Source: Pseudomonas sp. GD04019 (GTDB lineage Bacteria; Pseudomonadota; Gammaproteobacteria; Pseudomonadales; Pseudomonadaceae). From it: a DNA stretch of 64,000 bases. The stretch spans positions 62,001 through 126,000 of the forward strand of contig NZ_JAOEEA010000004.1 in the NCBI RefSeq assembly GCF_029837695.1, given 5' to 3'. The notes beneath the pieces are model-generated. The model was given only the letters and a program-made list of their open reading frames with translations, had not been told where the DNA came from and ran no database searches. A program made the position numbers and the translations under genes. Positions 50,141 through 61,245 of this stretch are shown here, piece by piece. The number at the start of each line of letters is the position of its first letter. The stretch's first letter is position 1.

Positions 50141-53014
50141 ATGTCCACGCCCCGTCTCGATCAACTGCAACAGCCCGATGCCTTCCTCCGCCGCCACCTC
50201 GGCCCGGACGCCCGTGAAGAACAGGCCATGCTCGACGCCCTTGGCGTCGCCAGCCGCGAAGAGCTGATCGTGCAGACCGTGCCGCCGGCCATCCGCCTCA
50301 ACCGCCCGCTGGATCTGCCGGCGGCGCTGGACGAGCAGGGCGCCCTGGCCAAGCTGCGCGGCTATGCCGAGCAGAACCAGCTGTGGACCAACCTGATCGG
50401 CATGGGCTACCACGGCACCATCACCCCAACCGTGATCCTGCGTAACCTGCTGGAGAACCCGGGCTGGTACACCGCCTACACCCCCTACCAGCCGGAAATT
50501 GCCCAGGGTCGCCTGGAGTCGCTGCTGAACTTCCAGCAACTGACCATCGACCTGACCGGTCTGGACCTGGCCAGCGCCTCGCTGCTCGACGAAGCCACCG
50601 CCGCCGGCGAGGCCATGGGCCTGGCCAAGCGCGTGGCCAAGTCGAAGAGCAACATCTTCTTCGTCGACGAGAACTGCCACCCGCAGACCATCTCCGTGGT
50701 GCAGACCCGTGCCGAAGGCTTCGGCATCGAAGTCCAGGTCGGCGCGCTGGACCAGCTGGCCGGCCTCGACGTGTTCGGCGCCCTGCTGCAGTACCCGGAT
50801 ACCCACGGCGAGATCCGCGACATCAAGCCGCTGATCGAGCAGCTGCATGCCAAGAATGCCCTGGCCTGCGTCGCCACCGACCTGCTCAGCCTGCTGCTGC
50901 TGACCCCGCCCGGCGAGCTCGGCGCCGACGTGGTGCTCGGCTCCGCCCAGCGCTTCGGCGTACCTATGGGCTACGGCGGCCCGCACGCGGCCTTCTTCGC
51001 CACCCGTGACGCCTTCAAGCGCGCCATGCCCGGCCGCATCATCGGCGTGTCCAAGGATGCCCGTGGCAACACCGCACTGCGCATGGCCCTGCAAACCCGC
51101 GAGCAACATATCCGCCGGGAAAAAGCGAATTCGAACATCTGCACCTCGCAGGTGCTGCTGGCCAACATGGCCAGCTGCTACGCCGTGTACCACGGCCCGG
51201 AAGGCCTCAAGCGCATCGCCCAGCGCGTACACCGCCTGACCTGCGTGCTGGCCGCCGGCCTGGAGCAGAAAGGCCTGAAGCGCGACAACCAGTTCTTCTT
51301 CGACACCCTGACCCTGGATGTCGGCGGCATGCAGACCGCCATCCTCGAGTCGGCCAAGGCCGCGCGCATCAACCTGCGCATCCTCGGTCGCGGCAAGCTG
51401 GGCGTCAGCCTGGACGAGACCAGCAGCGCGCAGACCGTCGAGCAGCTGCTGTCGATCTTCCTCGGCGCCGACCACGGCCTGAGCGTGGCCGAGCTGGACG
51501 CCGGCAGCGTGCCGGAAGGCATTCCGGCCGACCTGCGCCGCACCTCGGCCTACCTGACTCACCCGGTGTTCAACAGCCACCACAGCGAAACCGACATGCT
51601 GCGCTACCTCAAGCGCCTGGAGAACAAGGACCTGGCCCTGAACCAGGCCATGATCCCGCTCGGTTCCTGCACCATGAAACTGAACGCCACCAGCGAGATG
51701 ATCCCGGTGACCTGGCCGGAGTTCGGCGCCCTGCACCCCTTCGCCCCGCGCGAGCAGGCTGCCGGCTACAAGCTGATGATTGACGAGCTGGAAGCCTGGC
51801 TGCGCGCCATCACCGGTTTCGACGCCATCTGCATGCAGCCCAACTCCGGCGCCCAGGGCGAGTACGCCGGCCTGCTGGCCATCCGCAAGTACCACGAGAG
51901 TCGCAACGACGGGCACCGTGATATCTGCCTGATCCCGGCCTCGGCCCACGGCACCAACCCGGCCTCGGCGCAGATGCTCAACATGCGCGTGGTGGTGGTG
52001 GAGTGCGACGCCGCCGGCAACGTCGACATGGACGACCTCAAGGCCAAGGCCGCCGAGGCTGGCGACAAGCTGTCCTGCCTGATGATCACCTACCCGTCGA
52101 CCCACGGCGTGTACGAGGAAGGCATCCGCGAGATCTGCGAGGTGGTCCACGGCTTCGGTGGCCAGGTGTATATGGACGGTGCCAACCTCAACGCCCAGGT
52201 TGGTCTGGCGCGTCCGGCGGATATTGGCGCGGATGTGTCGCATATGAACCTGCACAAGACCTTCTGCATCCCTCACGGCGGTGGCGGCCCGGGCATGGGC
52301 CCGATCGGTGTGCGCGCGCACCTCGCGCCCTTCGTCGCCAACCACCCGGTGGTCGAACTGCAAGGCCCGAACCCGCAGAACACGGCGGTCAGCGCCGCAC
52401 CCTGGGGCAGCGCGAGCATCCTGCCGATCAGCTGGATGTACATCGCCATGATGGGCCCGCAGCTGGCCACCGCCACCGAGGTGGCGATCCTCAACGCCAA
52501 CTACCTGGCCAGCCAGCTGGCCGGCGCCTTCCCGGTGCTGTACAGCGGCCGCAACGACCGCGTCGCCCACGAGTGCATCCTGGATCTGCGTCCGCTCAAG
52601 GCCGAGACCGGCATCAGCGAGGAAGACGTGGCCAAGCGCCTGATGGACTACGGCTTCCACGCCCCGACCATGAGCTTCCCGGTGCCGGGCACGCTAATGA
52701 TTGAGCCGACCGAGAGCGAGTCGAAGGAAGAGCTGGATCGCTTCATCGAAGCCATGCTGAGCATCCGCGCTGAGATCGCCAAGGTTGCCGCCGGCGAGTG
52801 GCCGGCCGAGGACAACCCGCTCAAGCGTGCCCCGCACACCCTGGCCGACGTGATCGGCGTGTGGGAGCGGCCGTACAGCATCGAGGAAGCGGTGACCCCG
52901 TCCGCCCACACCCGCGCGCACAAGTACTGGCCGGCGGTGAACCGAGTGGACAACGTCTACGGCGATCGCAACCTGTTCTGCGCCTGCGTACCGATGGACG
53001 ATTACCGCGAGTAA
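50141..53014 (+). CDS. gcvP: Glycine dehydrogenase (decarboxylating), P protein
   Basis: A 957-residue PLP enzyme that decarboxylates glycine and loads the aminomethyl group onto GcvH. It is the fused single-chain form: the N-terminal half is catalytically degenerate, and the C-terminal half has the PLP lysine K706 in [38 protein letters not shown] at the start and [14 protein letters not shown] in the middle are conserved. GAGAG before ATG 50141 serves as ribosome site. A terminator follows 15 bases after the stop. Confidence 0.97.
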   Translation: MSTPRLDQLQQPDAFLRRHLGPDAREEQAMLDALGVASREELIVQTVPPAIRLNRPLDLPAALDEQGALAKLRGYAEQNQLWTNLIGMGYHGTITPTVILRNLLENPGWYTAYTPYQPEIAQGRLESLLNFQQLTIDLTGLDLASASLLDEATAAGEAMGLAKRVAKSKSNIFFVDENCHPQTISVVQTRAEGFGIEVQVGALDQLAGLDVFGALLQYPDTHGEIRDIKPLIEQLHAKNALACVATDLLSLLLLTPPGELGADVVLGSAQRFGVPMGYGGPHAAFFATRDAFKRAMPGRIIGVSKDARGNTALRMALQTREQHIRREKANSNICTSQVLLANMASCYAVYHGPEGLKRIAQRVHRLTCVLAAGLEQKGLKRDNQFFFDTLTLDVGGMQTAILESAKAARINLRILGRGKLGVSLDETSSAQTVEQLLSIFLGADHGLSVAELDAGSVPEGIPADLRRTSAYLTHPVFNSHHSETDMLRYLKRLENKDLALNQAMIPLGSCTMKLNATSEMIPVTWPEFGALHPFAPREQAAGYKLMIDELEAWLRAITGFDAICMQPNSGAQGEYAGLLAIRKYHESRNDGHRDICLIPASAHGTNPASAQMLNMRVVVVECDAAGNVDMDDLKAKAAEAGDKLSCLMITYPSTHGVYEEGIREICEVVHGFGGQVYMDGANLNAQVGLARPADIGADVSHMNLHKTFCIPHGGGGPGMGPIGVRAHLAPFVANHPVVELQGPNPQNTAVSAAPWGSASILPISWMYIAMMGPQLATATEVAILNANYLASQLAGAFPVLYSGRNDRVAHECILDLRPLKAETGISEEDVAKRLMDYGFHAPTMSFPVPGTLMIEPTESESKEELDRFIEAMLSIRAEIAKVAAGEWPAEDNPLKRAPHTLADVIGVWERPYSIEEAVTPSAHTRAHKYWPAVNRVDNVYGDRNLFCACVPMDDYRE

Positions 53015-53029
53015 GTCATCGCGCATAAA

Positions 53030-53058
53030 AAGAGGCCGCCCAATGGGCGGCCTCTTCG
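53030..53058 (+). terminator. Intrinsic terminator after gcvP
   Basis: AAGAGGCCGCCC pairs with GGGCGGCCTCTT around AAT; the downstream T-run is short (CTTCGTTT). Confidence 0.82.
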
Positions 53059-53096
53059 TTTCTAGCGCCGACCGATCAGCTGCCGGGCGCGCACAT

Positions 53097-53154
53097 GTAG
53101 TCCGATGCAATCCGGGAGCGGAGTTGCCTGCCTCCCGGATTACATCCGGGCTAC
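53097..53154. repeat. REP-type palindrome (GTAG...CCGGAT class)
   Basis: GTAGTCCGATGCAATCCGGG and CCCGGATTACATCCGGGCTA are imperfect inverted arms, same class as 28205-28260, between the convergent gcvP and lipoprotein genes. Confidence 0.78.
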
Positions 53155-53199
53155 GACTGCCGGGGCGTTTGCCAAGTATCGGATTATCTCTTCTGGGCT

Positions 53200-54471
53200 C
53201 TATCGCTCGGCCGCGCAGCCATCCTCCGGCAGCGAGTCCAGCGCCCGTTGCAACAATTCCACACTGCGTGCGTTGTGCAGGATGCCGGTGTGATTCGCCT
53301 CGATCAGATAAAGGCGCTCGGCCTGATCCTGGGCGGCCGGCAGCAGCTGGCTGGTCAGCGGCACGGTGCCGTCGTTGGGTTCGGCGATCATCCGGCTGTT
53401 GCCGGTATAGGCCACCAGTTGCCACTGGCGCAGATGTTCCGGCAATGGCATGGCGAACAGACTGCGCAGGTACGGACTACCGGGCGCCATGTCGCGCCAG
53501 ACCGGGACGTTGACCGGGGCGTTCTTCACCCCGGAGGCGGCCGAAGGATGCCCGCCCCAGGGCGTGGCCAGGGTCAGGAACAGGCACAGCTCCTGATCGC
53601 CGCCACCCGGCTCCAGCAGCTGCACGGTGCGGCGCGCCACCAGCCCGCCCATGCTGTGGGCGAACAGGTGGAAGCGCGGCGGATGCAGGCGCAGGCGCAC
53701 ATCGCGGATCGCCTCGCTGAGCATGTAGGCGCTGTTGTTCAGCGGCAGGCCGCTGGGGTAGTGGAACAGCACCAGCTGGTAGCGCTCCTGGTCGATGCTG
53801 GCGGCCAGCTCGCGCCACACATCGGGCGAGCTGTTGATGCCGTGGACCAGGAAGACCGGCTCCCTGGCCGGGTCCCACGGCTGCAGCAGGTAAAGGCCGT
53901 AACCGACTTCGCTGAGGAAATTCAGGGGCTGCCAGGCGCCCTGTGCGGTGCGCTGGGCGGAAAAGCGTGGATCGTCGAAATCCACCAGCCGCAGGTAGTT
54001 GTGGCGCACCCGCGGCAGGTCGCGGGCGAGTCGCTCCAGGCTCAGGTCCAGCTCAGGCAGCGGAGTGTCGTCTGCGGGGCCGGGACGCAGCAGGTTGAGC
54101 TGGCCCAGCGCGGCGCGTTGTTCGGCGCTCGGCTGGACCTGAAAGGGCGCGGTGCGCGGCTGCGCCAGCCAGTGGCGCGGCTCGTCCACGTCCAGGCGCA
54201 GGTTGCCGTTGCGGTCCTCGAAGGCCAACAGCTGGTAGTCGCCGGCCGCCATGCTGAAATAGAACAGGCCGCCGGGCTGCACGCTGCGATAGGCCAGCAG
54301 CCGTTCGTTGGCGAACAGGGCGACCAGCGCCTCCTGGCTGGCGCCGTCATCCAGCGTGCCGGGGATCAGCACCTGGGTGTGCTGGGCCAGCTGCATCTGC
54401 CTGTCCAGCGCCAAAAGCTGGCAGCCGCTGAGCAGGCTGACCAGCAGCAACAGCATTAACGATTTCGACAT
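53200..54471 (-). CDS. Lipase-like alpha/beta-hydrolase lipoprotein
   Basis: A 423-residue protein with a lipoprotein signal: MSKSLMLLLLVSLLSGC, predicted lipidation at Cys17. A beta-rich N-terminal part (about 30-190) precedes an alpha/beta hydrolase domain with VFLVHGINSSPDVW (oxyanion region), nucleophile Ser in LFAHSMGGLVARR, an Asp in EPNDGTVPLTSQ and His in LIEANHTGIL. It is probably an envelope-anchored esterase or lipase; substrate unknown. Confidence 0.83.
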   Translation of the reverse strand: MSKSLMLLLLVSLLSGCQLLALDRQMQLAQHTQVLIPGTLDDGASQEALVALFANERLLAYRSVQPGGLFYFSMAAGDYQLLAFEDRNGNLRLDVDEPRHWLAQPRTAPFQVQPSAEQRAALGQLNLLRPGPADDTPLPELDLSLERLARDLPRVRHNYLRLVDFDDPRFSAQRTAQGAWQPLNFLSEVGYGLYLLQPWDPAREPVFLVHGINSSPDVWRELAASIDQERYQLVLFHYPSGLPLNNSAYMLSEAIRDVRLRLHPPRFHLFAHSMGGLVARRTVQLLEPGGGDQELCLFLTLATPWGGHPSAASGVKNAPVNVPVWRDMAPGSPYLRSLFAMPLPEHLRQWQLVAYTGNSRMIAEPNDGTVPLTSQLLPAAQDQAERLYLIEANHTGILHNARSVELLQRALDSLPEDGCAAER

Positions 54472-54519
54472 CCCTGTTCTCCAGCCCTGGTATAGGGCTG
54501 GAGTCTAGCCGTTGCGCCT

Positions 54520-54846
54520 CTACTGTGCGGGCTGCTGCGCCGTCGGCCGCATCAGCAGGGCCTGGGCCAGTTCCGCGTCACTGGCCTGCAGCTGCGGGTG
54601 CTCGCTGCGCAGGCGCTGCAGTGCCGCCTCCAAGTGGGCGCCGCGGATCTGCCCGCCGCTGGCGACGAAGGCGCTGGCGTCATCTCGGGCGGCGACCAGC
54701 TGCTTGGCGTCCTTGAAGGTCACGTAGGTGGAGGCGGTGGTGGCGCCGGAGGAGAGCACGTCGCGCCAGAAGTCGGCGTCCGCCATGGCCGGGGCGACGG
54801 GGGCGGCTAACAGGGCAATGGTGAGGTACAGGCGGATATGCGACAT
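54520..54846 (-). CDS. DUF2388 small periplasmic protein
   Basis: A 108-residue protein with a cleavable signal (MSHIRLYLTIALLAAPVAPAMA) followed by DADFWRDVLSSGATTASTYV, then FKDAKQLVAARDDASAFVAS and GGQIRGAHLEAALQRLRSEH, the hallmark of DUF2388, a family abundant in Pseudomonas. Function is unknown; several paralogues per genome are usual. It sits between the lipoprotein and NfeD genes on the same strand. Confidence 0.8.
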   Translation of the reverse strand: MSHIRLYLTIALLAAPVAPAMADADFWRDVLSSGATTASTYVTFKDAKQLVAARDDASAFVASGGQIRGAHLEAALQRLRSEHPQLQASDAELAQALLMRPTAQQPAQ

Positions 54847-54928
54847 GACGGTGGCTCCAGGGGAGTGGTCCTGGAGTTAGGATGCCGCGCCGGTCGGCCG
54901 AGTTCCCCCAAGCGACCGGCTGCTCAGG

Positions 54929-55375
54929 CTAAAGCGCCTCGACCTTGAGCAGCACACCGTCCTGGCCGGTTACCCGTACTTCGCTGCCGGCTGGCAGGTC
55001 CTGGCCGGTGACCAGCCACAGGCTGTCGCCGGCTTTGATCTTGCCGCGCCCACCGACGATAGCCTCATGCAGGACGAAGTGGCGGCCGACCAACTCGCTG
55101 CCGCGGCGATTCAGTCCCGGCGCGTCGGAAGGCTTGGCGGCGCTACGCTGGCGCTGCCACCAGAACACCGCGGTGAGCACCGAGAGCAGGGCGAAGATGA
55201 GGAACTGCCAGGCCCAGGGCAGCTCCGGGAACAGGTAGGTGAGCACGCCGACCGCGGCGGCGGCGACGCCTATCCACAGCAGGTAGCCACCGGCGCCGAA
55301 CACCTCGAGGATCAGCAGCACGGTGCCGAAGGCCAGCCAGTCCCAGAACGACAGGTGCTGCAGGTAGGCGATCAT
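54929..55375 (-). CDS. NfeD-family membrane protein
   Basis: A 148-residue short NfeD: three membrane segments (about 12-30, 31-48, 52-70) and a C-terminal OB-fold (about 85-148, [20 protein letters not shown]). NfeD proteins partner SPFH proteins in membrane microdomains. Its start overlaps the SPFH gene end by 4 bases (ATGA), the conserved pairing. Confidence 0.9.
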   Translation of the reverse strand: MIAYLQHLSFWDWLAFGTVLLILEVFGAGGYLLWIGVAAAAVGVLTYLFPELPWAWQFLIFALLSVLTAVFWWQRQRSAAKPSDAPGLNRRGSELVGRHFVLHEAIVGGRGKIKAGDSLWLVTGQDLPAGSEVRVTGQDGVLLKVEAL

Positions 55376-56298
55376 GCTGGCTTGCCGTCCTTGTCGAAGG
55401 TGGCGCGGACGATTTCGCCGATGCCGCCGACGGCGCCGATCACCTGGCTGGCCTCCAGCGGCATCAGGATCACCTTGCTGTTGTTGGCCGAGGCCAGCTG
55501 GCCCAGGGCCTCGATGTATTTCTGCGCGACGAAGTAGTTGACCGCCTGCACGTTGCCGCTGGCGATGGCGTCGGACACCATGCGGGTCGCCTCGGCTTCG
55601 GCCTGGGCGGCACGCTCGCGGGCCTCGGCTTCGAGGAAGGCGGCCTGCCGCTCGCCCTCGGCCTTGAGAATCTCCGCCTGCTTGTGACCTTCGGCGGTGA
55701 GGATGGCAGCGGAGCGCGAGCCTTCGGCCTCGAGGATCTGCGCGCGCTTGAGGCGCTCGGCCTTCATCTGGCTGGCCATGGCCTCGACCAGGTCGGCCGG
55801 CGGGCTGATGTCCTTGATCTCGATGCGGGTAATCTTGATGCCCCAGGGCGCGGTGGCTTCGTCCACGGTCTTGAGCAGACGCTCGTTGATCGCGTCACGC
55901 TGGCTGAGCATGGCGTCCAGTTCCATAGAGCCGAGCACGGTACGGATATTGGTCATCACCAGATTGCGGATGGCGTGTTCGAGGTTGTTCACCTCGTAGG
56001 CCGCCTGGGCTGCGTTGATCACCTGGAAGAAGCACACTGCGTCGATCTGCACGATGGCGTTGTCGGCGCTGATCACCTCCTGTGGCGGGATGTCCAGCAC
56101 GCTCTCCATGACGTTGAGCTTGCGGCCGATGCGGTCCATCACCGGCACGATGATGTTCAGTCCAGGGGTGAGGGTGTTGGTGTAGCGGCCGAAGCGTTCC
56201 ACCGTCCACTCGTAGCCCTGCGGTACCACCTTGAACCCCATGAACACCACGGCCACGGCCAGGGCGACGAAGAGAAAGATCACACCACCGACTTCCAT
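55372..56298 (-). CDS. SPFH/band-7 (stomatin-like, QmcA) protein
   Basis: A 308-residue membrane-anchored scaffold with one N-terminal helix (about 5-24), the SPFH domain ([21 protein letters not shown] to about residue 190) and an Ala/Glu-rich coiled coil ([19 protein letters not shown]). Members oligomerise and modulate proteases and membrane order. ATG 56298 has AAGGAG five bases upstream; the longer frame has no family similarity. It is co-transcribed with NfeD. Confidence 0.92.
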   Translation of the reverse strand: MEVGGVIFLFVALAVAVVFMGFKVVPQGYEWTVERFGRYTNTLTPGLNIIVPVMDRIGRKLNVMESVLDIPPQEVISADNAIVQIDAVCFFQVINAAQAAYEVNNLEHAIRNLVMTNIRTVLGSMELDAMLSQRDAINERLLKTVDEATAPWGIKITRIEIKDISPPADLVEAMASQMKAERLKRAQILEAEGSRSAAILTAEGHKQAEILKAEGERQAAFLEAEARERAAQAEAEATRMVSDAIASGNVQAVNYFVAQKYIEALGQLASANNSKVILMPLEASQVIGAVGGIGEIVRATFDKDGKPA

Positions 56299-56347
56299 AA
56301 AAACTCCTTTTTCGCGGTTGGGTTGTGCGGGTATCGCTACCCGGAAC

Positions 56348-58132
56348 TTACTTCTGCTCGCTCTGCGGGGTGACCCGCAGCACTTCTTCGATGGTGGTTT
56401 GCCCGGCGGCGACCTTCTGCGCGCCGGACAGGCGCAGGCTGCGCATGCCATCCTTGAACGCCGCCCGGCGCAGGGCGATGAGGTCGGTGTCGGCGCTGAT
56501 CAGCGGCTTGATGCCGTCGTTGAGCAGCATGATCTCGTAGACCCCGGCGCGCCCGCGGTAGCCGGTCTCGCGGCACTCCAGGCAACCAACGGCGCGGTGG
56601 GCGCCGGTCGGCAGCGGTGCGCTCCAGGGCCGGGTCAGCTCCTGCCAGCTTTCCTCGTCCAGCTCCACCGGGGCCTTGCAGTGCGGGCACAGGGTGCGCA
56701 CCAGGCGCTGGGCCATGACGCCGAGGATGGTGGCCTTGAGCAGGTAATGCGGTACGCCCAGCTCCAGCAGGCGGCTGATCGCGCTGGGTGCGTCGTTGGT
56801 GTGCAGGGTGGACAGCACCAGGTGGCCGGTGAGCGCCGCCTGGATGGCCATCTCGGCGGTCTCCAGGTCACGGATCTCGCCGACCATGATGATGTCCGGG
56901 TCCTGCCGCATCAGCGCGCGCACGCCGGCGGCGAAGTTCAGGTCGATGTTGTGCTGCACCTGCATCTGATTGAAGGCGCCTTCGATCATCTCGATCGGGT
57001 CCTCGATGGTGCAGACGTTCACCTCGCTGGTCGCCAGCTGCTTGAGCGTGGTGTACAGGGTGGTGGTCTTGCCCGAACCGGTGGGACCGGTCACCAGGAT
57101 GATGCCGTTGGGCTGGCAGGTCATGCTCTCCCAGCGGCGCAGGTCGTCCGGCGAGAAACCGAGCTGATCCGGGCTCTTGAGTAGCACCTCGGGGTCGAAG
57201 ATGCGCATTACCATCTTCTCGCCGAAGGCGGTGGGCAGGGTCGACAGGCGCAGTTCCACCTCACCGCCGTCCGGGGTCTTGGTCTTGATCCGGCCGTCCT
57301 GCGGCTTGCGCTTCTCGGCGATGTTCATCCGCCCGAGGTTCTTCAGGCGGCTGACTACCGCCATGGTCACCTGGATGGGGAACTGGTAGACGTTGTGCAG
57401 CACACCGTCGATGCGGAAGCGCACGGTGCCGGTCTCGCGGCGCGGCTCGATATGGATGTCGCTGGCGCGCTGCTGGTAGGCGTACTGGAACAGCCAGTCG
57501 ACGATATTGACGATATGCGCGTCGTTGGCGTCGGGCTCCTGGTCGCTGGCGCCCAGATTAAGCAGTTGCTCGAAGTTGCCGACGCCGCTGAGCTTGATGT
57601 CCTGGGCATTGGCGCCGCTGACCGAGCGGGCCAGGCGGTAGAACTCGGTGGTGAAGCGTTGCAGGTCGACCGGGTTGACCACCACCCGCTTGATCGGGCG
57701 CTTGAGCACATGGATCAGGTTGTTTTCCCAGCCGTGCACGAAGGGCTGGGCGCTGGCGATGGTTACCGCCTCGCTGTCCACCGCCACCGCGAGGATCTTG
57801 TGGCGCTGGGCGAAGGCGTAGGACATCAGCGGGGTCACGGCGGCCACATTGATCTTCAGCGGGTCGATGCGCAGGTATGGCTGGCCGGCGTGGTTGGCCA
57901 GCCATACAGTGAGGCCTTCCAGATCATGCTTCTTGCCCGGTCGCTGCAGATCGTCAAGCTGCTGGGCAGCGAGGAACTCCAGGGGATGCATCTGCGCGTT
58001 GGCCGAGGCACGGCGCAGCACCATGCATTGTTCTGCGCTTTCCTGGGAGACCCGGCCCTGGGCCACCAGTTCGCGGAGGATGTCGTTGAGATCGAGCCAG
58101 CGGTCCTGGGCGGGCGAGGCGAGGGCGGACAT
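56348..58132 (-). CDS. GspE/PilB-family secretion ATPase, orphan
   Basis: A 594-residue type II secretion/type IV pilus-type ATPase. An N-terminal GspE-N (MshEN-like) region (about 60-180) precedes the ATPase core: Walker [11 protein letters not shown], the Asp box, Walker [13 protein letters not shown] and the His box [12 protein letters not shown]. The zinc motif pairs CPHCKAP with CLECRETGY. No other secretion or pilus gene is nearby, so its machine is encoded elsewhere or it acts alone. The MshEN region may bind c-di-GMP; this was not verified. Confidence 0.9.
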   Translation of the reverse strand: MSALASPAQDRWLDLNDILRELVAQGRVSQESAEQCMVLRRASANAQMHPLEFLAAQQLDDLQRPGKKHDLEGLTVWLANHAGQPYLRIDPLKINVAAVTPLMSYAFAQRHKILAVAVDSEAVTIASAQPFVHGWENNLIHVLKRPIKRVVVNPVDLQRFTTEFYRLARSVSGANAQDIKLSGVGNFEQLLNLGASDQEPDANDAHIVNIVDWLFQYAYQQRASDIHIEPRRETGTVRFRIDGVLHNVYQFPIQVTMAVVSRLKNLGRMNIAEKRKPQDGRIKTKTPDGGEVELRLSTLPTAFGEKMVMRIFDPEVLLKSPDQLGFSPDDLRRWESMTCQPNGIILVTGPTGSGKTTTLYTTLKQLATSEVNVCTIEDPIEMIEGAFNQMQVQHNIDLNFAAGVRALMRQDPDIIMVGEIRDLETAEMAIQAALTGHLVLSTLHTNDAPSAISRLLELGVPHYLLKATILGVMAQRLVRTLCPHCKAPVELDEESWQELTRPWSAPLPTGAHRAVGCLECRETGYRGRAGVYEIMLLNDGIKPLISADTDLIALRRAAFKDGMRSLRLSGAQKVAAGQTTIEEVLRVTPQSEQK

Positions 58133-58167
58133 GGAGCTCCCTTTGTTCTGGATGACGGGTGAGCAGC

Positions 58168-59532
58168 TTATTTCAGCAGCAGCTTCCAGGGTTTGAGCGT
58201 CGCCACAGTATGGGCCTGTGCCACGCGTGCGGCCAGCGCCTCGGCGTCGTTGGCCGGGGCGAACAGCGCCTGCAGCTTGCCCAGCTCGCCATAGAGGCGA
58301 TCCAGCTCGGGCAGCTCCGGCACCTGACGAGCCAGGCGCAGCCAGGCCTGGAGGCGCTCGAGGCGCGGCAACTGCTCGGCCAGCCCCTCGGGGAACTGCT
58401 GGTAGTGCTTCAGGCGCAGGGCCTCGGCCTCCTCACTGAGCAATGTGGGCAGCCAGTTGCCCAGCGTCGCCGCGCCCTGGCGATCGCCGCGCGGGTTGCG
58501 GCCGAGCGTCCAGCCGCGTTGCAGCAGCCAGCGCGACAGCTGCAGAGACAGCAGGCCCCAGCGATTGCCCTGCAGTTCGCCGGCGAACATGGCCGGCGCG
58601 TTGTGGCGCAATGCCTCGTCGTCGCGGCCGGCGGCCAGGCGTGGGCGCCAGTCGGCCAGCAGCGCGTCGAGGCCTTCGCGCAGTTCGCGACTGGAGGCGC
58701 GCGGTGCGGCCTGGCCGAGGCTGCTGAGCAGGGCGCGCAGGTCGATCAGCTGTTGCAGCCACTGCTCCAGCAGTTTCCAGTGACCGTTCCAGCGGTACTG
58801 TTCGGCCAGACGCTGGCTGCTGCCGAGCAGGTGCCAGGCGAGGGCGGCGAAGGCATCGTCCAGCGTCATCTCGGCGTGCAGCTCTGGCGCCGGCAGGCTC
58901 AGGCTGTAACTGGCGGAGTCGAACAGGCGATAGCCGCGCTCGGCCTTGCTGATATCGCAGGGCATCAGCGGCAGATCGGCGGCCAGCTCGCAGGCCAGCT
59001 CCAGCAGTGCGGCGGGCTCGCCTCCGCGCAGCTCCAGTTCCAGCTCGCAGATTTCTTCCTCGCCTTCGCCGGCGACCACCTTGCCCAGGTCCAGGGCTGC
59101 TTCGATCACCGTCTTGGCCTTGCCGCGGCCCCAGGCGATTTCGGCCTTCTCACGGACGAAATCGGTGGTGAACAGCGGCTGCAGGGTCTTCTTGTCCAGC
59201 TCGGCCAGGCTGGCCGGCCAGCAGTCGTCGCCGAGCAGCTTGAGGTCGAGCTTGGCCTTCTTCAGCTGCCAGTCCCACTCGTTGCGCTCGGACAGCCCGG
59301 CCACGCTCTGGCCGCGGCTCTTCAGGGTCTGGATGAACTGCTCGCCGTCACGGCGCAGGCGCAGTGCGACGCGGGCGTCGGCCAGATCACGCGCGGGCGT
59401 GTCGTAGTACTGGTTGAACAGTTCGTGGGTCTGCCAGCCGGACTTGTTGCGCTTCTTCAGCAGCGGATGGTCGCGCAGTGCGGCGAGGGTTTCGCGGCTG
59501 GCGCGCAGCTTGATCTCGGTTTCTTTGGCCAT
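58168..59532 (-). CDS. CYTH-CHAD domain protein (YgiF-like inorganic triphosphatase)
   Basis: A 454-residue protein. The CYTH tunnel-fold domain (1-200) has the ExExK signature in MAKETEIKLRAS and further acidic/basic ligand residues; the CHAD helical domain (about 215-440) is rich in Arg/His pairs that bind polyphosphate. E. coli YgiF hydrolyses tripolyphosphate, so this is probably the same enzyme. It is downstream of a phosphate transporter gene, fitting phosphate metabolism. Confidence 0.88.
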   Translation of the reverse strand: MAKETEIKLRASRETLAALRDHPLLKKRNKSGWQTHELFNQYYDTPARDLADARVALRLRRDGEQFIQTLKSRGQSVAGLSERNEWDWQLKKAKLDLKLLGDDCWPASLAELDKKTLQPLFTTDFVREKAEIAWGRGKAKTVIEAALDLGKVVAGEGEEEICELELELRGGEPAALLELACELAADLPLMPCDISKAERGYRLFDSASYSLSLPAPELHAEMTLDDAFAALAWHLLGSSQRLAEQYRWNGHWKLLEQWLQQLIDLRALLSSLGQAAPRASSRELREGLDALLADWRPRLAAGRDDEALRHNAPAMFAGELQGNRWGLLSLQLSRWLLQRGWTLGRNPRGDRQGAATLGNWLPTLLSEEAEALRLKHYQQFPEGLAEQLPRLERLQAWLRLARQVPELPELDRLYGELGKLQALFAPANDAEALAARVAQAHTVATLKPWKLLLK

Positions 59533-59563
59533 GTCGGTGATCTCGGAGCGGTTCGGAAAACAA

Positions 59564-59588
59564 CAAGGCCGCCCATGGGCGGCCTTGT
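59564..59588 (-). terminator. Intrinsic terminator after the phosphate transporter gene
   Basis: CAAGGCCGCCC pairs with GGGCGGCCTTG around AT; the T-run is weak. It separates the transporter gene from the CYTH-CHAD gene on the same strand. Confidence 0.7.
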
Positions 59589-59605
59589 CATGCGGCGGGC
59601 GATGT

Positions 59606-61078
59606 TCAGACGAACAGCTTCACGCCCACCCAGAACAGACCTGCGGACAGCAGGATGGTGGCCGGCAGGGTCAGCACCCAGGCCATCAGGATATTGCGCA
59701 CTGTAGCGAATTGCAGGCCGCTCTTGTTGGCGACCATGGTGCCGGCGACGCCGGACGACAGTACGTGGGTGGTCGACACCGGAAGACTGTAGACGTTGGC
59801 CAGGCCGATGGCGATGGACGCGGTGATCTGCGCGCTCATGCCCTGGGCATAGGTCATGCCCTGCTTGCCGATCTTCTCGCCGACGGTCAGTACCACGCGC
59901 TTCCAGCCGACCATGGTGCCGATGCCCAGGGCCAGAGCCACGGCGAAGATCACCCAGAGGGGCGCGTATTCGGTGGTGGCGGTAAGGTCCTTGCGCAGCT
60001 TCTCCAAGTCCGCCTTCTCGCGCTTGGGCAGGCTGTCCAGCTTGCCGACCTTCTTCGCGGTGTCGTCCAGGCACAGCAGGTAGCGGCGCACCTGGGTCCG
60101 TTTTTCCTGGTCCATCTGGTTGTAGTCGGTGACGCCCTGTAGATCTCGCAGCAGGGTGGCGATGGTCACCTCGGTCAGCTTGGCGTCGCAGCGGAACTTG
60201 GCCGGCAGCTCGGTGGTGCCGTTCTTGCCCAGGGCCAGGTAGTCGCTCAGGGCGTCGTGGTTGCGGGTGTAGAACTGCTGCAGGTGCGAGGCGGCGTCGC
60301 GGGTGCGCTCGATCTGGTAGGTGGTGCTGTTCAGGTCGAGGACGAACTTGGCCGGCACGATGCCGATCAGCACCAGCATGATCAGGCCGATGCCCTTCTG
60401 CCCGTCATTGGAGCCGTGCACGAAGCTCACGCCCATGGCGGAAGCGATCAGCACCACGCGGTTCCAGAACGGCGGCTTCTTCTTGCCCTTGACCTCCATG
60501 CGGCTCTCGGGGGTCTCGTGCATCTTCGAGTCGGCGAAGGCACGGCGCAGGGCGATCAGGATCAGCGCGGCAACGGCGAAGCCGGCCAGCGGCGAGAGCA
60601 GCAGGGACAGGCCGATGTCGATCGCCTTCTGCCAGTTCACCCCATCGGCCAGCGACACGTGGGTGAGCAGGGCGTTGGCCAGGCCGACGCCGAGGATCGA
60701 GCCGATCAGGGTGTGCGAGCTGGAGGCCGGGATGCCGAAGTACCAGGTGCCCAGGTTCCAGGCGATGGCCGCGGTCAGCAGGGAGAACACCATCACCAGG
60801 CCGTGGGCCGTGTTGACGTTGATCAGCAGCTCCACCGGCAGCAGGTGGACGATGGCATAGGCCACGCCGATACCGCCGAGGACCACGCCGAGGAAGTTGA
60901 AGATGCCGGAGGCGATTACCGCCAGGTGCGGCGGCATCGCCTTGGTGTAGATCACCGTGGCCACCGCGTTGGCGGTGTCGTGGAAACCGTTGATGAATTC
61001 GAAGGTCAGGACAAAGGCCAGGGCCAGCACCAGACCGATGGCGACCCAGGCATCGAGCCCGCTGAATATCTCGAACAT
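59606..61078 (-). CDS. pitA: Low-affinity inorganic phosphate transporter (Pit family)
   Basis: A 490-residue inner-membrane permease with about ten helices and two inverted PHO4 repeats: GFHDTANAVATVIYT (about 31-45) and GSNDGQKGIGLIML in the first half and GQMTYAQGM/STTHVLSSGVAGTM-type motifs in the second. A long cytoplasmic loop (about 240-370) holds the coiled region. ATG 61078 gives the standard MFEIFSGLDAW start; a further-upstream start adds 17 unrelated residues. It imports metal-phosphate with protons. Confidence 0.92.
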   Translation of the reverse strand: MFEIFSGLDAWVAIGLVLALAFVLTFEFINGFHDTANAVATVIYTKAMPPHLAVIASGIFNFLGVVLGGIGVAYAIVHLLPVELLINVNTAHGLVMVFSLLTAAIAWNLGTWYFGIPASSSHTLIGSILGVGLANALLTHVSLADGVNWQKAIDIGLSLLLSPLAGFAVAALILIALRRAFADSKMHETPESRMEVKGKKKPPFWNRVVLIASAMGVSFVHGSNDGQKGIGLIMLVLIGIVPAKFVLDLNSTTYQIERTRDAASHLQQFYTRNHDALSDYLALGKNGTTELPAKFRCDAKLTEVTIATLLRDLQGVTDYNQMDQEKRTQVRRYLLCLDDTAKKVGKLDSLPKREKADLEKLRKDLTATTEYAPLWVIFAVALALGIGTMVGWKRVVLTVGEKIGKQGMTYAQGMSAQITASIAIGLANVYSLPVSTTHVLSSGVAGTMVANKSGLQFATVRNILMAWVLTLPATILLSAGLFWVGVKLFV

Positions 61079-61245
61079 GACGTTTTCGTGACCGGAAAAA
61101 GGGGCGCGAAGTATGCCAGATGACAGCAAGTTCTGCTCGAACGCTCGTTTCCAGTCATGTCAGCCGGACGAAAGGTCATCCCGCCGCGGCGTAGGCAGAG
61201 GGCGCCGGCCTCTCTATGATGGGCTGCATGCCACGGAGAATCCCC

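Noticed and set aside
50120..52660. 846-codon open frame antisense to gcvP
   Set aside because: Very long, but the opposite strand is unmistakable GcvP and the antisense product has biased composition with no recognisable motif.
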